From Triglochin maritima (Eukaryota; Streptophyta; Magnoliopsida; Alismatales; Juncaginaceae): 64,000 nucleotides of DNA. Below, in pieces: positions 47,373-59,462 of this stretch. A program made the position numbers and the translations under genes. The first letter of the stretch is position 1; each line of letters begins with the position of its first letter. The notes under the pieces are model-generated. The model had not been told where the DNA came from. It was given only the letters and a program-made list of their open reading frames with translations, and made no database searches. The DNA lies in the NCBI GenBank assembly GCA_963682175.1, contig OY821774.1, positions 47,072,201 to 47,136,200 of the forward strand. Direction: 5' to 3'.

Positions 47373-50300
47373 TGTATTGGATTTGGATTTGGATGGATGG
47401 GTGGGAATGGAGTGGGTTTGGTTTGGTTTGGTTTGGTTGGTTAAATGGGGGGAAATGTTGAAGTGGGAAGGGCGTGAGGGGGATCAATGGGAGTGGAAGA
47501 GTAGAGGAATAGTAGAAGAAGAAAGAAAGAAAGAAACCTTTGTTTTTTCGGTGGGCTTTTTTCTTCGGAAACAAGACTCCTTTCCTCTCTTCTGCTTTCT
47601 TTTCTTCTACAAAACTAGCATGCAGATTCTGAGTAGAGTTCTACTGATGATCACTCACTGCTCATAATGATTTTAGCTTGGGATGCAATGCAATGGTTAG
47701 TGTTTTCCGCATGTGGGAGCCAACATGTCGTGGAAAAGGGGGTGTGGTGTAGTCCGACGTGGAGCAGTGTTATTGCCATGTCGTTTTGTTGCTTGGGATT
47801 TCTGGAGATGCAAACGGCAGCCCGAGTCTACGTGGGATGGGTATTGTAGGTTCGGGTGACACGTAAGTAGCTTCGGATGGAAGTGGTGAGGTTTGGGGAA
47901 CGGTCGATTATGGTACGGTCGGTCACCTAGGTTGTTCAGCTAACCCTGTCGTGACTGTGCTTAACCCAACTCAACTCTGGGTTTTTTTTGCATCCGTATT
48001 CTTCCAAGTCTTTTTATTTGGATACATGTGTTGTACTTCTTTCTTTAGATTTTGTAGTTTGGATCCTTTGAAGTGCTTCGAATTGCTGAAACCTGTTGTT
48101 TTTCTCGTTATCATCTTGAACGTCCTGCTAATGCTAGACAAAGTGATTTGACACATTATTCTTTCGTCAGATTATTAGCACTTGCAGCAAATTAAAAAAA
48201 TTTAACATAATGAATGCAAAAGTAAACATGTGAATATGATTACTTTAGAAGGGTTTTGTTCCAAAACTTGCTAATGAAATTAGGAGTTGGGATGCTAACT
48301 GCAGGGGGGGGACGTGGGTAAGAGTGTTGTAATAACATTTGGAAGGTTGCAAAGGTGTGGGGGTTATATTAATAATAAAGTAAAGTTGACCTGTTGAACT
48401 GTGGGATTGGATCATTGGATTATTTATATTTTATGGTTAGGTGGGGGCACAGCAACGGTCTTTTTGGGGAGAAACACGTGATGGGCACGAGGAAAGCACC
48501 ATAAATAAATAAAGAGAGAAGCAAATAGCAATGGTTATGGTATGGAGGAAGAGGAACACTTACACCACACCAATCCATAGACTGATAAGACAGACAACGC
48601 GAAATAAAAGCTTGTATTGTTTCAGGAGAGTTGCGTGATTTGTTGGAAATTTCAGGTCCTTCATCACCTCCCTGCAATAAAAGAAACCGTGTACATTCTG
48701 GCTTCGCCTCGTAAGTTAATAGTTCCAATCGGTAAAATTTCTATTACATCTTTGTCAAAAATAATCCTTTTCCTTTTACCACATGAACGGGATTCCCGTA
48801 ATTGGACACCCAAGTCCATCCTATTTTAAGAAAATATGAACGTGTTTGTAGCAGAAGACACAGCTGAAGAAAACGAATAAACAAATCACGTGAGGATTGG
48901 CATAATTTGATCCCACACCTAATTGTTTGGTGACCACTGTCGGGCTCGATACAAACACAGTTAGTGTCAGATTATATTAAGGTCACGATCAACTCGTGTT
49001 TAATTGCACGATCATGTCAACCCAACAACACTACCACCACCAAACGACCATGCGCGCAATACGGTTATACGAAGGAAATAAACTAAGTGTACCAGCACAT
49101 GGATAAGGGTGTGAATCATTAATTTCATGCGTCATCTCCTTAACCATGAATAGAGACGTGCACTTTCATTATTATTTTTTCATATCGATATTTTCATTTA
49201 TGTAATTACATTTTATTATTTTACATATTTAGAGTATAGTGGCCTTCATCCAATCTTAAAAACGTTTTCGAATTGAATTTCATCGAAATGATCTAAGGCC
49301 GATGAATAAACCTATGAAAGAGTCTAATCTCATAATTTGTTGTACAAGTCAACCTGTCCTACGACACGAGTTTTGCTGTCATCAAATTTTCAACCCATCA
49401 CGTCTCGTTTACACATCGTAAATTGGACGGCTATCCGCCCCACCCCACCCCCCTCCCCTATCTATAAATCGGACAAGATCAGGCCGGTCTTCAAGCAGCC
49501 GGCCCAGCTTGCTCAAGGCCAACATCTGGTCATGATGGGCCGACTTATCGGCTACTATGAAGTGATGTGAAGGTCCACGTCGGGTCCATGTAGTTGTAGC
49601 ACAGCTTTATTAACTTTAGAACATTTTTGGTTTATTTTTTTTTTGTTTCCAAATAAAATTCACAACTTCGTTGCCAACGGAGTAGTTGATGACGTTTCCA
49701 AATCATTTCTATACAAGATAAGTGGAAGTTCACTCGTCATCTTGTAGTGCATTTGTGAAATGTCATTAAAACAATCTCAGAACCAGAAAAATATTGGGTT
49801 AATATACCATTGCAAACCACATGTTTGTAAATGGCTTTCACTTTAAACTAAATATTAGCTCTTGAATTTTGAACCATCTAGTACATGTAATAATATGAAC
49901 AAGTTGTGTCATATTATTTTTCATCTATGAACTCATATAATCGCACTTCATTTAAGCTGCCGAGTTGGATGAGGGTTTCCCACATCTTATGGAGCTAGTC
50001 ATATAACAAGTAAAGTTCTAAGCTCAACAACTCAAATACCAACTGCTTAACATCTGTGTAACATAGACAAGATGCAATTTTTCTTCCTCATTTTTTTCTG
50101 GTTTTACTTGCATCAGAACATTTTGTGAGTCTTTTTATGTTATATCTTTTTGTTTGACATATTGGTGGCATAGAAATTGTTGGCTCTAAAGTATCACCAA
50201 ACTTCAATTATTTGAAATACAAAAGTAATCTAAGGGGAAACTGCTGAGTTAACAAAAAAACATTATCTTCATTGTACTTAGTCATTGTTTAGACATGTTT

Positions 50301-50915
50301 CTTTGGGCCTTCAAGTAGCAATTAACTATTTGGTGGGAAACAGATAAAAATCGAACCAGAATCAATTACAACCACTCCCGGTGTTCATCCGTTATGGGTA
50401 ATTAAGTAATTATTTAGTTTGGTTTCTTACTTTTTTTTCAGCACTACAAATAATGTTTGCTTGTTGATCAGTGTTGAGAATAAATCATACTTAGTAATTT
50501 GCTTTAAAAACAGGTGTTGAAGCACCTTGATTTCTATCTAAAGCTGTTTTTTTAATATATAGAGTTCATTGCTTTAGCATGGTGAGTTTTTACACAACTC
50601 AATCATGAAGCAAGGCACGTTTTGTGCCATCAGTTGATATCACATTTAAGTACCACAGCAATTTCCTTTTTTGAAAGTTATTTTTTGATGCAATCTCAAT
50701 ATTTTGCGTCCTATGTTGAAGTACCTCCTATTAAAAAGCTTGTATTTCTGCTTATACATGTAAATTTGTAACTAATAATAACTTACGACCATTGACCTTC
50801 AATTAATTGTCTTGTACATTTTTCTCTTATCAATATAATTTTATTTTCATTGTTCAAAAGAAAATTCATAATTTTTTTACATCATGTATACTTATTATAA
50901 AAACACGAGACTTCC

Positions 50916-50946
<31 letters not shown>

Positions 50947-50960
50947 CTATAGGACCTCTA
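47373..50960. other. LRR-gene upstream region and intergenic DNA, no gene seen
   Basis: Positions 47373-47600 hold the GGTTTGGTTT-repeat and GAAA-rich leader and promoter side of the LRR gene. The remainder is AT-rich. A TA microsatellite occupies 50919-50942. No protein or RNA gene was recognised. Confidence 0.4.
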
Positions 50961-51059
50961 ATGGAGAATCATGAAATGGGCCGGGACCTTTCCTTTGCAG
51001 AGTCGTTGGAAGCTTTTGGTGACGGGAATGACGACCCCATAAGTGTTGCTATTGGAGGT
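50961..51059 (+). pseudogene. Exon fragment of an ARF-GAP BAR domain (AGD/ACAP-like)
   Basis: About 33 codons read MENHEMGRDLSFAESLEAFGDGNDDPISVAIGG. The segment AESLEAFGDGNDDPISVA closely resembles the BAR-domain stretch ASSLETFGGGHNDPISVAFGG that I know from plant ARF GTPase-activating proteins of the ACAP type. The family's next residues (PVMTKFTIALREIGTYK) do not follow; the similarity ends at an exon-boundary-like point, and upstream is a TA microsatellite. No neighbouring exons are seen in the flanks, so this is an isolated gene fragment, possibly captured by a transposon. Confidence 0.55.
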
Positions 51060-52007
51060 TGTCTAACTTTGCCTGCAATTCTGTATCTTTTATGTCCTTT
51101 CAACGTCGAATTGCACCCATATGTAGAGAATTCCAATTGAATACAATCTGAAATTATAAGCAAAACGATAATACAAAAATTAGCTTTGCAAATCATATTT
51201 GACTTGCTGGAACCTACAACATGTCAACTAAGCATAGTTGAATTTTTTACCATCATTATTATCAGCAATGCAACATTGCTGGGACTCCACCCGCTTCACG
51301 TTCTGACCAAGAAAGAAGAACTAAATATATACATCACATTGCAGTATTGCAAACACGTCTCGTAAATATTAACATTTGGAAAAGTCAACAAGAAGTGGTG
51401 GGAAGAATATACATATATGAAGATTCGTCAATTGGTTGAGTGTTAATGCAATCTGCCAGTGCAATGATGTTCTTAAGTGGTGATCGAGTTAGATTGTTGT
51501 TGTTTGTTTTCTTGATTAAACGTGTTCTTCAATTTCTCAAAGACAGACATACTTCTTCATATCTTAGTTAGATTGCTTCGTTTTATGTTGTCATTATTAC
51601 AAGTTTTGGTTTCCTTTTTACAGCTCAAGTAACTCTAGTTAATATATTGATTTGCTTTCTTACCACCGGCCTCTACCTATATATCTGTAGCTTCTATCTA
51701 AATTAGTTTCACATTTATTTTTCTTGACAACTAGTTAAGCATTAACGAACGAGGAATTAGACAATCTTAATTTGTTGCTAATTCATAAGTAACTATATAC
51801 TTCATATCCTAACAACTACAACGAGCATTTAATGCCAAGTTGTGGAGAGTAAACGAGAAGACACGTCGATTCAACTTAATGCCATTTGGAATTTAGGATG
51901 CGTTAGAAAATGTTCTCCCAAATCTCGAGCTTCCGAAAATGCTCGATGTCTTGTGCTAACTGATCCACAAATTCTTACAAGTGTTTTTCAGAATGGATGA
52001 ATCTGCT
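51060..52007. other. Intergenic DNA left of the MULE remnant
   Basis: No coding similarity was recognised. If the MULE at 52-55 kb had a left terminus it should lie in or left of this stretch, but I cannot identify one by eye. Confidence 0.35.
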
Positions 52008-53272
52008 CTAAAAAAAATTCGTCACCTGACGCAAAACATCGTACATGGTACAAGCATAAGGAATCTCATGTGATGTCAGAAAAACACACCCGCAACGATA
52101 TTCAACTTCATTGCTTAAGTCATGCATTCTCTTCAACTCCTGAGTCAATAACGACAAGCAGCGATGCGAAACTCAGTCATTTATATGCTGAAACAAAAGA
52201 CCTATGTAGTTTGCCAAAATTCGACGTCTCGAATCTTCAAGAAAGTTCTGAATATTCGTCAGATGCATTTTAATAGCCGAGTTCACGCGGTCGAAAAGAG
52301 TGTCGAAAGCGGCAATCGATGTAATGATCCACTCTTTCAGAGCTGAATATGCATTTTTCACCCTGCAGTTCGTAGTGTTGCCGAAATGAAGAACTTTATT
52401 CGTCCAATTCAACACAAACTTTTCTTTATGCACCAACCACGTGTCTTCCACATACTCCGTCAGCACTGGCCAGGACTTGTAAGAATCTTTCAGATTACAG
52501 ACTGCTCTATCATAATCCGTCTGTGAATCAGAAAGCATGACTCTCCTCCACTTTCCACGCCTAAAACTCTCTGTAAGCTGCTTACTTTTGCCGAATACGT
52601 GGTATGCATAGTTGTACACGTCTTTGTTGATATGCCAGGTGCATAGTAAATGAGCAGACTCAGGAAAAACCTCTGCCACTGGTCGCATCAGACACATCTC
52701 TCGGTCCGTTATTATTGCAGTCGGGCTAACAATATCCAATAACAGATCTCGTAACCTCTCCAACACCCACCGGTAACTAGACTCGGTCTCATCCTGCAAA
52801 ATCGCATATCCGACGAGGAAATTCATGTTTGTTGGAGTAACCCCAACCATCTCAAACAAAGGCATATTGTACTTATTCGTCTTATACGTCAAATCCATGA
52901 AGATTATGAATGGGTGTGTGCGCAACAACTGAACTGAAGTCGGATGTGCCAAAAATGCGTGAGTGATGACATTAGTTTCTTCATCTGCCACAATCCAATG
53001 CAAATAGTTATGCTCCACTGTCTGACTGAGAAACTGATGCGCGAGATTCCTGTCTTCAGATTTTGTCCTACTCATGTACTCTCTGAAGTTATAAATGTGT
53101 CTTTGATTTGGATTATCCTCCGGGAATTTCTCCTTTACCGCCAACAAAATGTTACGTGGTCTTGCTTGTGCATCTGTCATATCACGAACAATTTGTTTGA
53201 CCACAACACTAAGTCCGCTGACCTGTCGATGACCCTCTGAATAAACTGCAAGTGCGTGGTTGTGCTGCCCAT

Positions 53273-54483
53273 AAACTACTGCAGAATGCTCAATAGACGT
53301 CACTGAATAGACGTCGGATGTAAAAACATCCGACGTCTATAGGTATAGACGTCGAATGTTTGGACATCCGACCTCTATCTGTTTGTATAAACGTCGGTTT
53401 TTTAGTATAACCGTCGTCTATACCTCCTGAAAAAAGAAAATATTTTTTGTTTATTTTTTTGGATTTATTTCTTATAAGAATTTATGTAGATTTATTTTGT
53501 ATAAGAAAAAAATCATTTTTTTGGGATTTATTTCGTGTAAGAATTAACGTAAATTTTTTAGATTTATTTTGTTTAAGAATTAACGTAATTTTTCCTACTT
53601 TATTTTCTGTAAGAATTTATGTTGATTTATTTTGTATAAGAATAATGTGAATTTAAAAATAGTTACATTAATGTAACTATCACATGTGTGTATGGTCACA
53701 TGTGTTGAAGTTTAGTCCCACATTGGAGAAATTTTTTATTGGTGGAGTTGAAGTACTCCACCACTCCTTTACTTCTAAATGGGAGTTTGGTACCATGTAC
53801 ACTACAAAATGCAAGTGAGGTATATATATATTTAATGGTCAAAAGATTGGCACTTGGGGCTTAAAATGGTTGCAACATTTGTTTTACTATTAACCCATGT
53901 ATAGACGTCGGTTGTATATGGTAGCCGACGTCTATAGGGCGTATTTTTTTATTAATTATTGTTATTTCAAAGTATAGACGTCGGATGTATAGCATCACCG
54001 ACGTCTATAGGTCGTGCTGATGAATAGACGTCGGTTAATCTATATAGCCGACGTCTATTTGGTGTAATAGTTTAGTCCCACATCGGAGAATTTATTTTTG
54101 TTGGTGTGGTTGATGTACTCCACCACTCCTTTACTGCTGAACGTGAACGACTTGGGGCACCTGGGCATGTTGGGCTTGATATTCTTGGTTATTTGTCAAA
54201 AGATTGGTACTTGGGGCACTTGGGTATCTTGGGCTTGATTAATGTGAGTGCAGAATGCCCGATATAGGATGTAATGTATTTTTTGGATTTAATTGAACGT
54301 ATAATAGACATCGGTCGTATATAGCCGACGTCTATACATTGTATAGACGTCGGTCGTATATAGCCGACGTCTATACAACAAGGAATAGGCGACGGGGAAA
54401 TATACGTCGGGTACTTGGACTGTCAAAATCCAACGTCTATACCCCTGTATATCCGACGTATATGACATTTTCTGCACTACTGA
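53273..54483. mobile_element. Hairpin-rich element nested in the MULE transposase
   Basis: Its ends are inverted: ACTACTGCAGAATG on the left and CATTTTCTGCACTACT on the right, i.e. AGTAGTGCAGAAAATG read inward. It separates two parts of one transposase gene, so it must have inserted after the MULE was established. It codes for nothing. It carries seven or eight hairpins on a TAGACGTCGG stem and two copies of a roughly 75-bp segment (GTTTAGTCCCACAT...GTACTCCACCACTCCTTTAC at 53710 and 54066). The terminal sequence and repeat-rich subtermini suggest a CACTA-like (En/Spm) non-autonomous element, but I cannot fix the target duplication. Confidence 0.65.
53307..54376. repeat. Array of short hairpins with TAGACGTCGG stems
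   Basis: Perfect or near-perfect inverted repeats of TAGACGTCGG around 8-16-bp loops occur at about 53307-53340, 53344-53378, 53386-53423 (weaker), 53900-53936, 53973-54010, 54022-54059, 54303-54336 and 54341-54376. Each unit is 34-38 bp and its stem includes GACGTC. Units are clustered at both sides of the element with spacers in between. Confidence 0.85.
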
Positions 54484-54945
54484 TAGGTGCTACTAGAAAC
54501 AACGACTCATCCATCACGATCCCGTCGCTCGACCACTTTTACCAAAAAACGACAACTGCAACCTTTTTTTCTTTTTGTGTTCTTTCGCAGTGCAATACTC
54601 GTATCACGAGAACTCATTTCATGTCTGCGATCACATCTTAGGTAACAATTCATCCGGTTATCTGCTTTTGGTTTGTATGATGATATAACCAAAAAAATAT
54701 GGCTCTTATTGCAACTTGTTTCGCTCATTTACAAGATTCCTCGATTGTTGTAAATATTTGTTTACTATCAAAAAACTCACTGTAATCTACTCCATCACCA
54801 CCGAAATCTTGCAACGGAACCTGAAAAAAATTAATTTAACAGAAAATTAAAAAAAACAAAAAAACGGCCGTCGTATCCAGACGCCCGAGTCAGGAAAAAA
54901 ATCCGTCTCCGTTACCTCGCCAGATTCAGGTGCTTCGCCAGACAT

Positions 54946-55100
54946 TTTTGTGGTGTTGGTACTAGGAATGTGAGTAAAATTAAGTCAAAATTTTTGTTTA
55001 AAGACACGGGACGAAATGTGTATTAATTGATTTATTAAGGGCAACAATGTAATTTTTAAGACTATTTAAGTAGTTTCCGGCGACGAATAGTAACCTCCTT
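54946..55100 (-). promoter_or_regulatory. MULE terminal and promoter region upstream of the transposase exon 1
   Basis: This aligns loosely with 61471-61610 (shared ACATTTTTGTGGTGTTGG/ACATTTTCGTGGTGTTGG, GACGAAAT-TATTAA, AAGGGCAA and CCGG-GACG blocks), so it is probably the conserved right terminus and promoter of the MULE family. Confidence 0.5.
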
Positions 55101-55514
55101 TTAAGAAACCTAGTTTAAGAAAATGGATTGACGTACATCTCAGGGTTGGAAAACAAAATGCAAGCTGGCCTTCTTGAATAAACATGGTATATCAACACAA
55201 TCGAGAATTGGTGAAGATGTGAGATTCAGAAGTCACGAAGATATGTAATAAGTTTTATGAATATACTTGCAAACAAATTAATGGATTCTATCAAATGGTT
55301 CTCTGCGGTTCTCGCCAATTAGTGCTAATAAATTATAACTCGTAAGATTCTCTAACCTATCTCCATACAGAATATTCTATTCTTTCTGAGATTGTGCTCG
55401 TATAGCCAGTGGTATTACAAAAATATATATATATTACTGCTTGGTCTCAAAGGGTTGCAAGTTGCAACAATGGCAAGTTGATTCCTGGTTAGAAATCAAA
55501 TAGTTAGTATTCAT

Positions 55515-55866
55515 TGTTGAGAAAATAGTCTCATATTGTTAAACACAAGTTGTGTGTAACACTCTATAATGGAGTTGAGTCAATTATCATTCACCTAAGT
55601 GCTTAGGTTTTGTTGAGGTGGTGGACCAACCAAATTTAACATGGTATCAGAGTATGTCGATTGACCTGTGGGGCCCACACCAACCTATATTGTCCACGCG
55701 TAGACACGGAAAATAATCTCTGTCAAGCGTGCAGAGGAGTGCTGAGAAAATAGTCTCACATTGCTAAACACAAGTTGTGTGCAACACTCTATAATAGAAT
55801 TAAGTCCATTACCATTCACCTAAGTGCTTAGGTTTTGTTAAGGTGGTGGACCAACCAAATTTAACA
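55515..55866 (+). mobile_element. Complete TRIM retrotransposon, 352 bp, TSD TTCAT
   Basis: Two LTRs of exactly 127 bp (55515-55641 and 55740-55866) begin TGTTGAG/TGCTGAG and end TTTAACA, and differ by only a few bases. TGGTATCAGAG, the initiator-Met tRNA primer site, starts at 55642 with no gap. The internal region is 98 bp and has no coding capacity. TTCAT flanks both sides (55510-55514 and 55867-55871), a perfect 5-bp duplication. Orientation is +. Confidence 0.95.
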
Positions 55867-55979
55867 TTCATGTGTTTGGAAACTTCAAGTATTAAAAAGA
55901 ACTACGGATTTCAATTGTTTGATATAAAATATAAATAAATCCATTTGTTAGTTATTTACAATATATATATATATATATA

Positions 55980-56395
55980 GTCAAGCTCTAGTGAGTCCAG
56001 GACTCATCAAATTTAGTTTAAGCTCCTACAATCTCACCATTGGATCTTATTTACATTTAATCTCACCATTCATTAGTATAACCGTTTTTTTCTTAATCTA
56101 CCTTACAATTTGAAATGTGTGGTGAATATTGTGGGGGCTTAATTTAGAAAAATTAAACCCTGAACTCACTAGAGAATTTCTGTATATATATAGGGTCAAG
56201 TTCTACTGAGTCCAGGACTCATTAAATTTAGTTTAAGCTCCTACGATCTCACCGTTGGATCTTATTTACAGTTAATCTCACCATTGATTAGCATAACCGT
56301 TTTTTTCTTAATCTGTCTTACAATTTGAAATGAATGGTGGATATTGTGGGGACTTAATTTAGAAAAATTAAACCCTCGACTCACTAGAGAATTCA
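55980..56395. mobile_element. Two tandem copies of a roughly 205-bp MITE
   Basis: Copies at about 55980-56180 and 56190-56393 share GAGTCCAGGACTCAT, AAATTTAGTTTAAGCTCCTAC, TTGGATCTTATTTACA and CTTAATTTAGAAAAATTAAACCCT. Each begins with TCTA(G/C)TGAGT and ends ACTCACTAGAGAAT, forming short inverted termini. TATATATA runs flank and separate them, suggesting insertion into a TA microsatellite or TA target duplications. Confidence 0.72.
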
Positions 56396-56397
56396 TA

Positions 56398-56446
<49 letters not shown>
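56398..56446. repeat. GT/TA microsatellite
   Basis: A (GT)n run passes directly into an uninterrupted (TA)n run at the right end of the second MITE copy. Confidence 0.9.
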
Positions 56447-56448
<2 letters not shown>

Positions 56449-59189
56449 ACCATGCAACTATGCAAGTGGCTAACAACTACCAACGGGCCGTGCTACATGC
56501 AACGAGGGTGGGGCATTCACCTTTTGGAATTTGGGAATTTTGATTTGGAAATATCACATAATTTATAATGATCATTTGGGATTTCTATCGACTGTATTTT
56601 TGACCTTTTTGAATTTCTACTATTGAAATGAGAATTACTATTTATCGTCTGTAAATTAATTAAATTGTCAACGTCAATTATCATTTTGTAATTCACATTT
56701 CATTTAATACACATTATGTCCCGTAACTTTGGGTTGTTTAATACAAGTGGAGTTACTAATACGAGTTTAATAAGTAATTAGGTTAGCAAATTTAGTTTTT
56801 TTCCCATATAAATCCACTATTGAGTCATGTTCATCTTTAAGATTATTGGTTGAACTGTCACAAAATTTCGTCCTTTTCATGTTTGACGCAATAGATTAAC
56901 TGTTTTTGTAAATTAAGAATAATTTGAATCCCCCTCGAAGAAAACCCTGCAAATTAAATTTATATTAATTACATAATTTACATGAAACCTATTACTTTAA
57001 TAAAAATGTATGAACCAGAGGTGAATTTACATAGAGGCTCGGGTGGGCAAGTGTCCACCCGCCGACGCGAGTTTTCTTTTAAATGAAATATACTGATAGT
57101 CATGAAAAATATATATTATATGTATACGTTGGTGATTGAATATTGGAAAGATTTATTCTACACTAGTGTTCAACTCCCACCAGCCACTTTTTTGTTTTAT
57201 TCAAAATGCAAAATTAGAGGGGATATCAGGGTTCAAAATGACAACATTTTATTTAATTCAAAATACAAATTTATAAAGATAATCACAATAAAAGTCCAGT
57301 TTACCACCGAACTAAAACGTGACTTCAACACAATAATACACTAGAACTATTATAGATTTATCATCTCTTATTGTTACATGGTCAACACTTCAGCTTATTA
57401 TGTATAAAAATCATAAAAAATAATTCGATCCAAAATCTATAAGCACTCATAATTAATGTTATCTTTGAAAATATCATTTTTCTTAGATGATCATTATTAT
57501 TAAACTGATATTATGTGAATTGTACCCAGCTGTAAGCTCCCCCCCTATCTGTTACCATGGTGTAGTTTTTGGTTGATTTTAGTAAGAGAAGTGTTGACTT
57601 TAAGCTACGTACGTTCAATTTTTTAGGTCCTCACACACAAAAAATCCGGAATCCACACGTGCAATAAACCAAAAGCTCAGTCAACGGTAATTGGAGCTTT
57701 AGACCCGTCTACATGTCAAACATCCAGCTTCCCCTTTTAGTTATATCATTTTGTAAGTGAACAGTTCAAAAGTGAAACCGGGAAATATCATTTTGTATGA
57801 TGCATGCAAAAACCCAACTCTTTAACTAAGAAAATATATAAGAGCTACACCCTAAAAGCTTAGGGCTTCAAATAGTATAAATAGCTAAAAAATATCAAGT
57901 GTGTTCAAATAACACTTCTGTCTTCAACGTCAGTTTCTTACCAAAACTTAACCTTCACCATAAATCTACCCATTTATTTTGAAATGTCAACTTTTCCTAA
58001 TCATCGTTTCTCTATCCCTCACCCAAAAAACTTCAAAAAATGGACTAGTAACAAGTTTGGCATATGCCCCACTAACTCAAACTCTCCCCATACAAAACCA
58101 ATTAAAAACTCATATGGGTCCCACTTCGACTATATATAGCACTTTTTAATCTATCTCCTTACAAGTTACAATTCGACTATATATTAATGATATAGCACTT
58201 TTTAAGGCGTTGGAAAAGTCGTACTTATTTTGTAGGAAATCTTAACTTTCAGACATTTCGTGCATACAAGTCCTCCCTTTAGTTTTTTAAGTCCATATTT
58301 GGAAAACAAAAGGGTTCGTTGTTGATATGAGAAGGCAAGAAATGAGATAAGATTGTGTCATTCATATCATGCCTTGCACGAACCAATTTATTTCATTTTC
58401 CAACACTAATTGATTAATTAATCTAAAACGGATATGCTTTTAATTTGAAGAGAAAACAAGACAAGTTCGAAAGTCAATTGAGAACTACTTAATTTACCAC
58501 TTATTATTTCCTTAATCTGCTACCTAAAGTAAACAGTACTTGCATGCAAATGGTAGAATGACGAACTTTAATTTCTAATTGGTTTGTAAAACTATTTTCG
58601 TTTGGATTTTGGCAGCATTAAGATTTTAGAATATGTAGTTATGAACCTTAAATCGTTGGAGGCTTATAGGACAAGCAAAATGAAGTGGCAATGATTATAA
58701 CTTATGAAATCGATATAGTAGTGAGTAATGACCCGTTCTCTCTTACGTGAGGTGGTAAATAATTAAGTTTGCATGCGTGTTCGTGTTAATTAACCTAAAA
58801 AGTCAACAATCAACGTACAAGCATTAATTCTTTGTAAATCATGACACCCATATCCAATTGGGCCCGGAATGATTAGCACACGTAACTTCTTTTTGAATTA
58901 TATCTAAAATTGGATAGGTTACAAATTTTATAACGACACACAGAACAAAAGCAACTTATCTTTGTAACACTACTATCATAATGATACTAACCGTGGGACA
59001 ACAAAAGTTAGTTTGCTATGTTAGGCGTATGGGTATTGATTCTAAAATAAGATTCTTAAGAAAAGAATTAATTTTACGCAAACATCATCACACATGATCG
59101 ATTATAAATCCAAAATCTGATTTAAACTATTAAAATATGCTCTTACAGTTCTTTCTCCTCCAAAATAAAAAAAAATTGATTATAAAATA
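56447..59189. other. AT-rich intergenic DNA, no gene recognised
   Basis: No coding similarity was found. Near 57025-57060 a GGCTCGGGTGGGCAAGTGTCCACCCG palindrome-like stretch may be a transposon-end fragment. A short diverged duplication (CGACTATATAT, ATAGCACTTTTTAA) lies at 58128-58206. Confidence 0.35.
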
Positions 59190-59462
59190 ATGTTCATGAA
59201 TTTTGGGAACAAATGTATATATTACCTCATCAACACAGAATATTTACCGAATATACCACCAATAATATCTCTCCCTCCTTGTGTTCGACCCGTACTTGCC
59301 ACATCTTCATTGACGTCGTGCACTTGCGGTATAAATAAAAATCTCATCAGACGACATGGTAGTTCTTCTACTGCTGAGTGGGTAATTCGGAAAGGTGGAG
59401 GTGGTAGGTTTGTGACCGGTAATTCGAGTTTGTGCACTGTAGATTCATGAGCTCAGAAGAAG

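Larger units (their letters stand above)
52008..54945 (-). pseudogene. FAR1-type MULE transposase, decayed and interrupted
   Basis: The minus-strand gene starts with a 10-codon exon (54916-54945, MSGEAPESGE, then a GTAACG donor). A second exon from 54820 (VPLQDFGGDGVDYSEFF.SKQIFTTIEE) meets a TGA at 54725. A FAR1-like zinc-finger part follows (YLRCDRRHEMSSR, RKKGCSCRFLVKVVERRDRDG), ending in a TGA where Trp is expected (about 54507). A 1.2-kb element then intervenes. From about 53273 the frame continues for over 360 codons: YGQHNHALAVYSEGHRQ, then the MULE DDE domain (FMDLTYKTNKYNMPLFEMVG, IITDREMCLM, LLCTWHINKDV). A TGA at 52173-52175 precedes the SWIM-like end (CGCVFLTSHEIPYAC), and a final stop lies at 52008. 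At least three nonsense codons plus the insertion make it dead. Confidence 0.85.

Noticed and set aside
46915..47574. Long open frames opposite and beside the LRR gene
   Set aside because: They are shadows of the GC-rich LRR coding sequence and its leader; the LRR frame explains the conservation.
48420..48728. 102-codon minus-strand open frame with a hydrophobic middle
   Set aside because: No recognisable family, poor context and AT-rich composition typical of chance frames here.
53290..54376. CRISPR-like array suggested by repeated TAGACGTCGG units
   Set aside because: The window is eukaryotic, the units are inverted hairpins rather than direct repeats with unique spacers, and spacing is irregular.
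59190..59450. Open frames on both strands just left of the PMD pseudogene
   Set aside because: No similarity to the PMD N-terminus or to a transposase was seen; they may be part of the element but cannot be supported as a gene.
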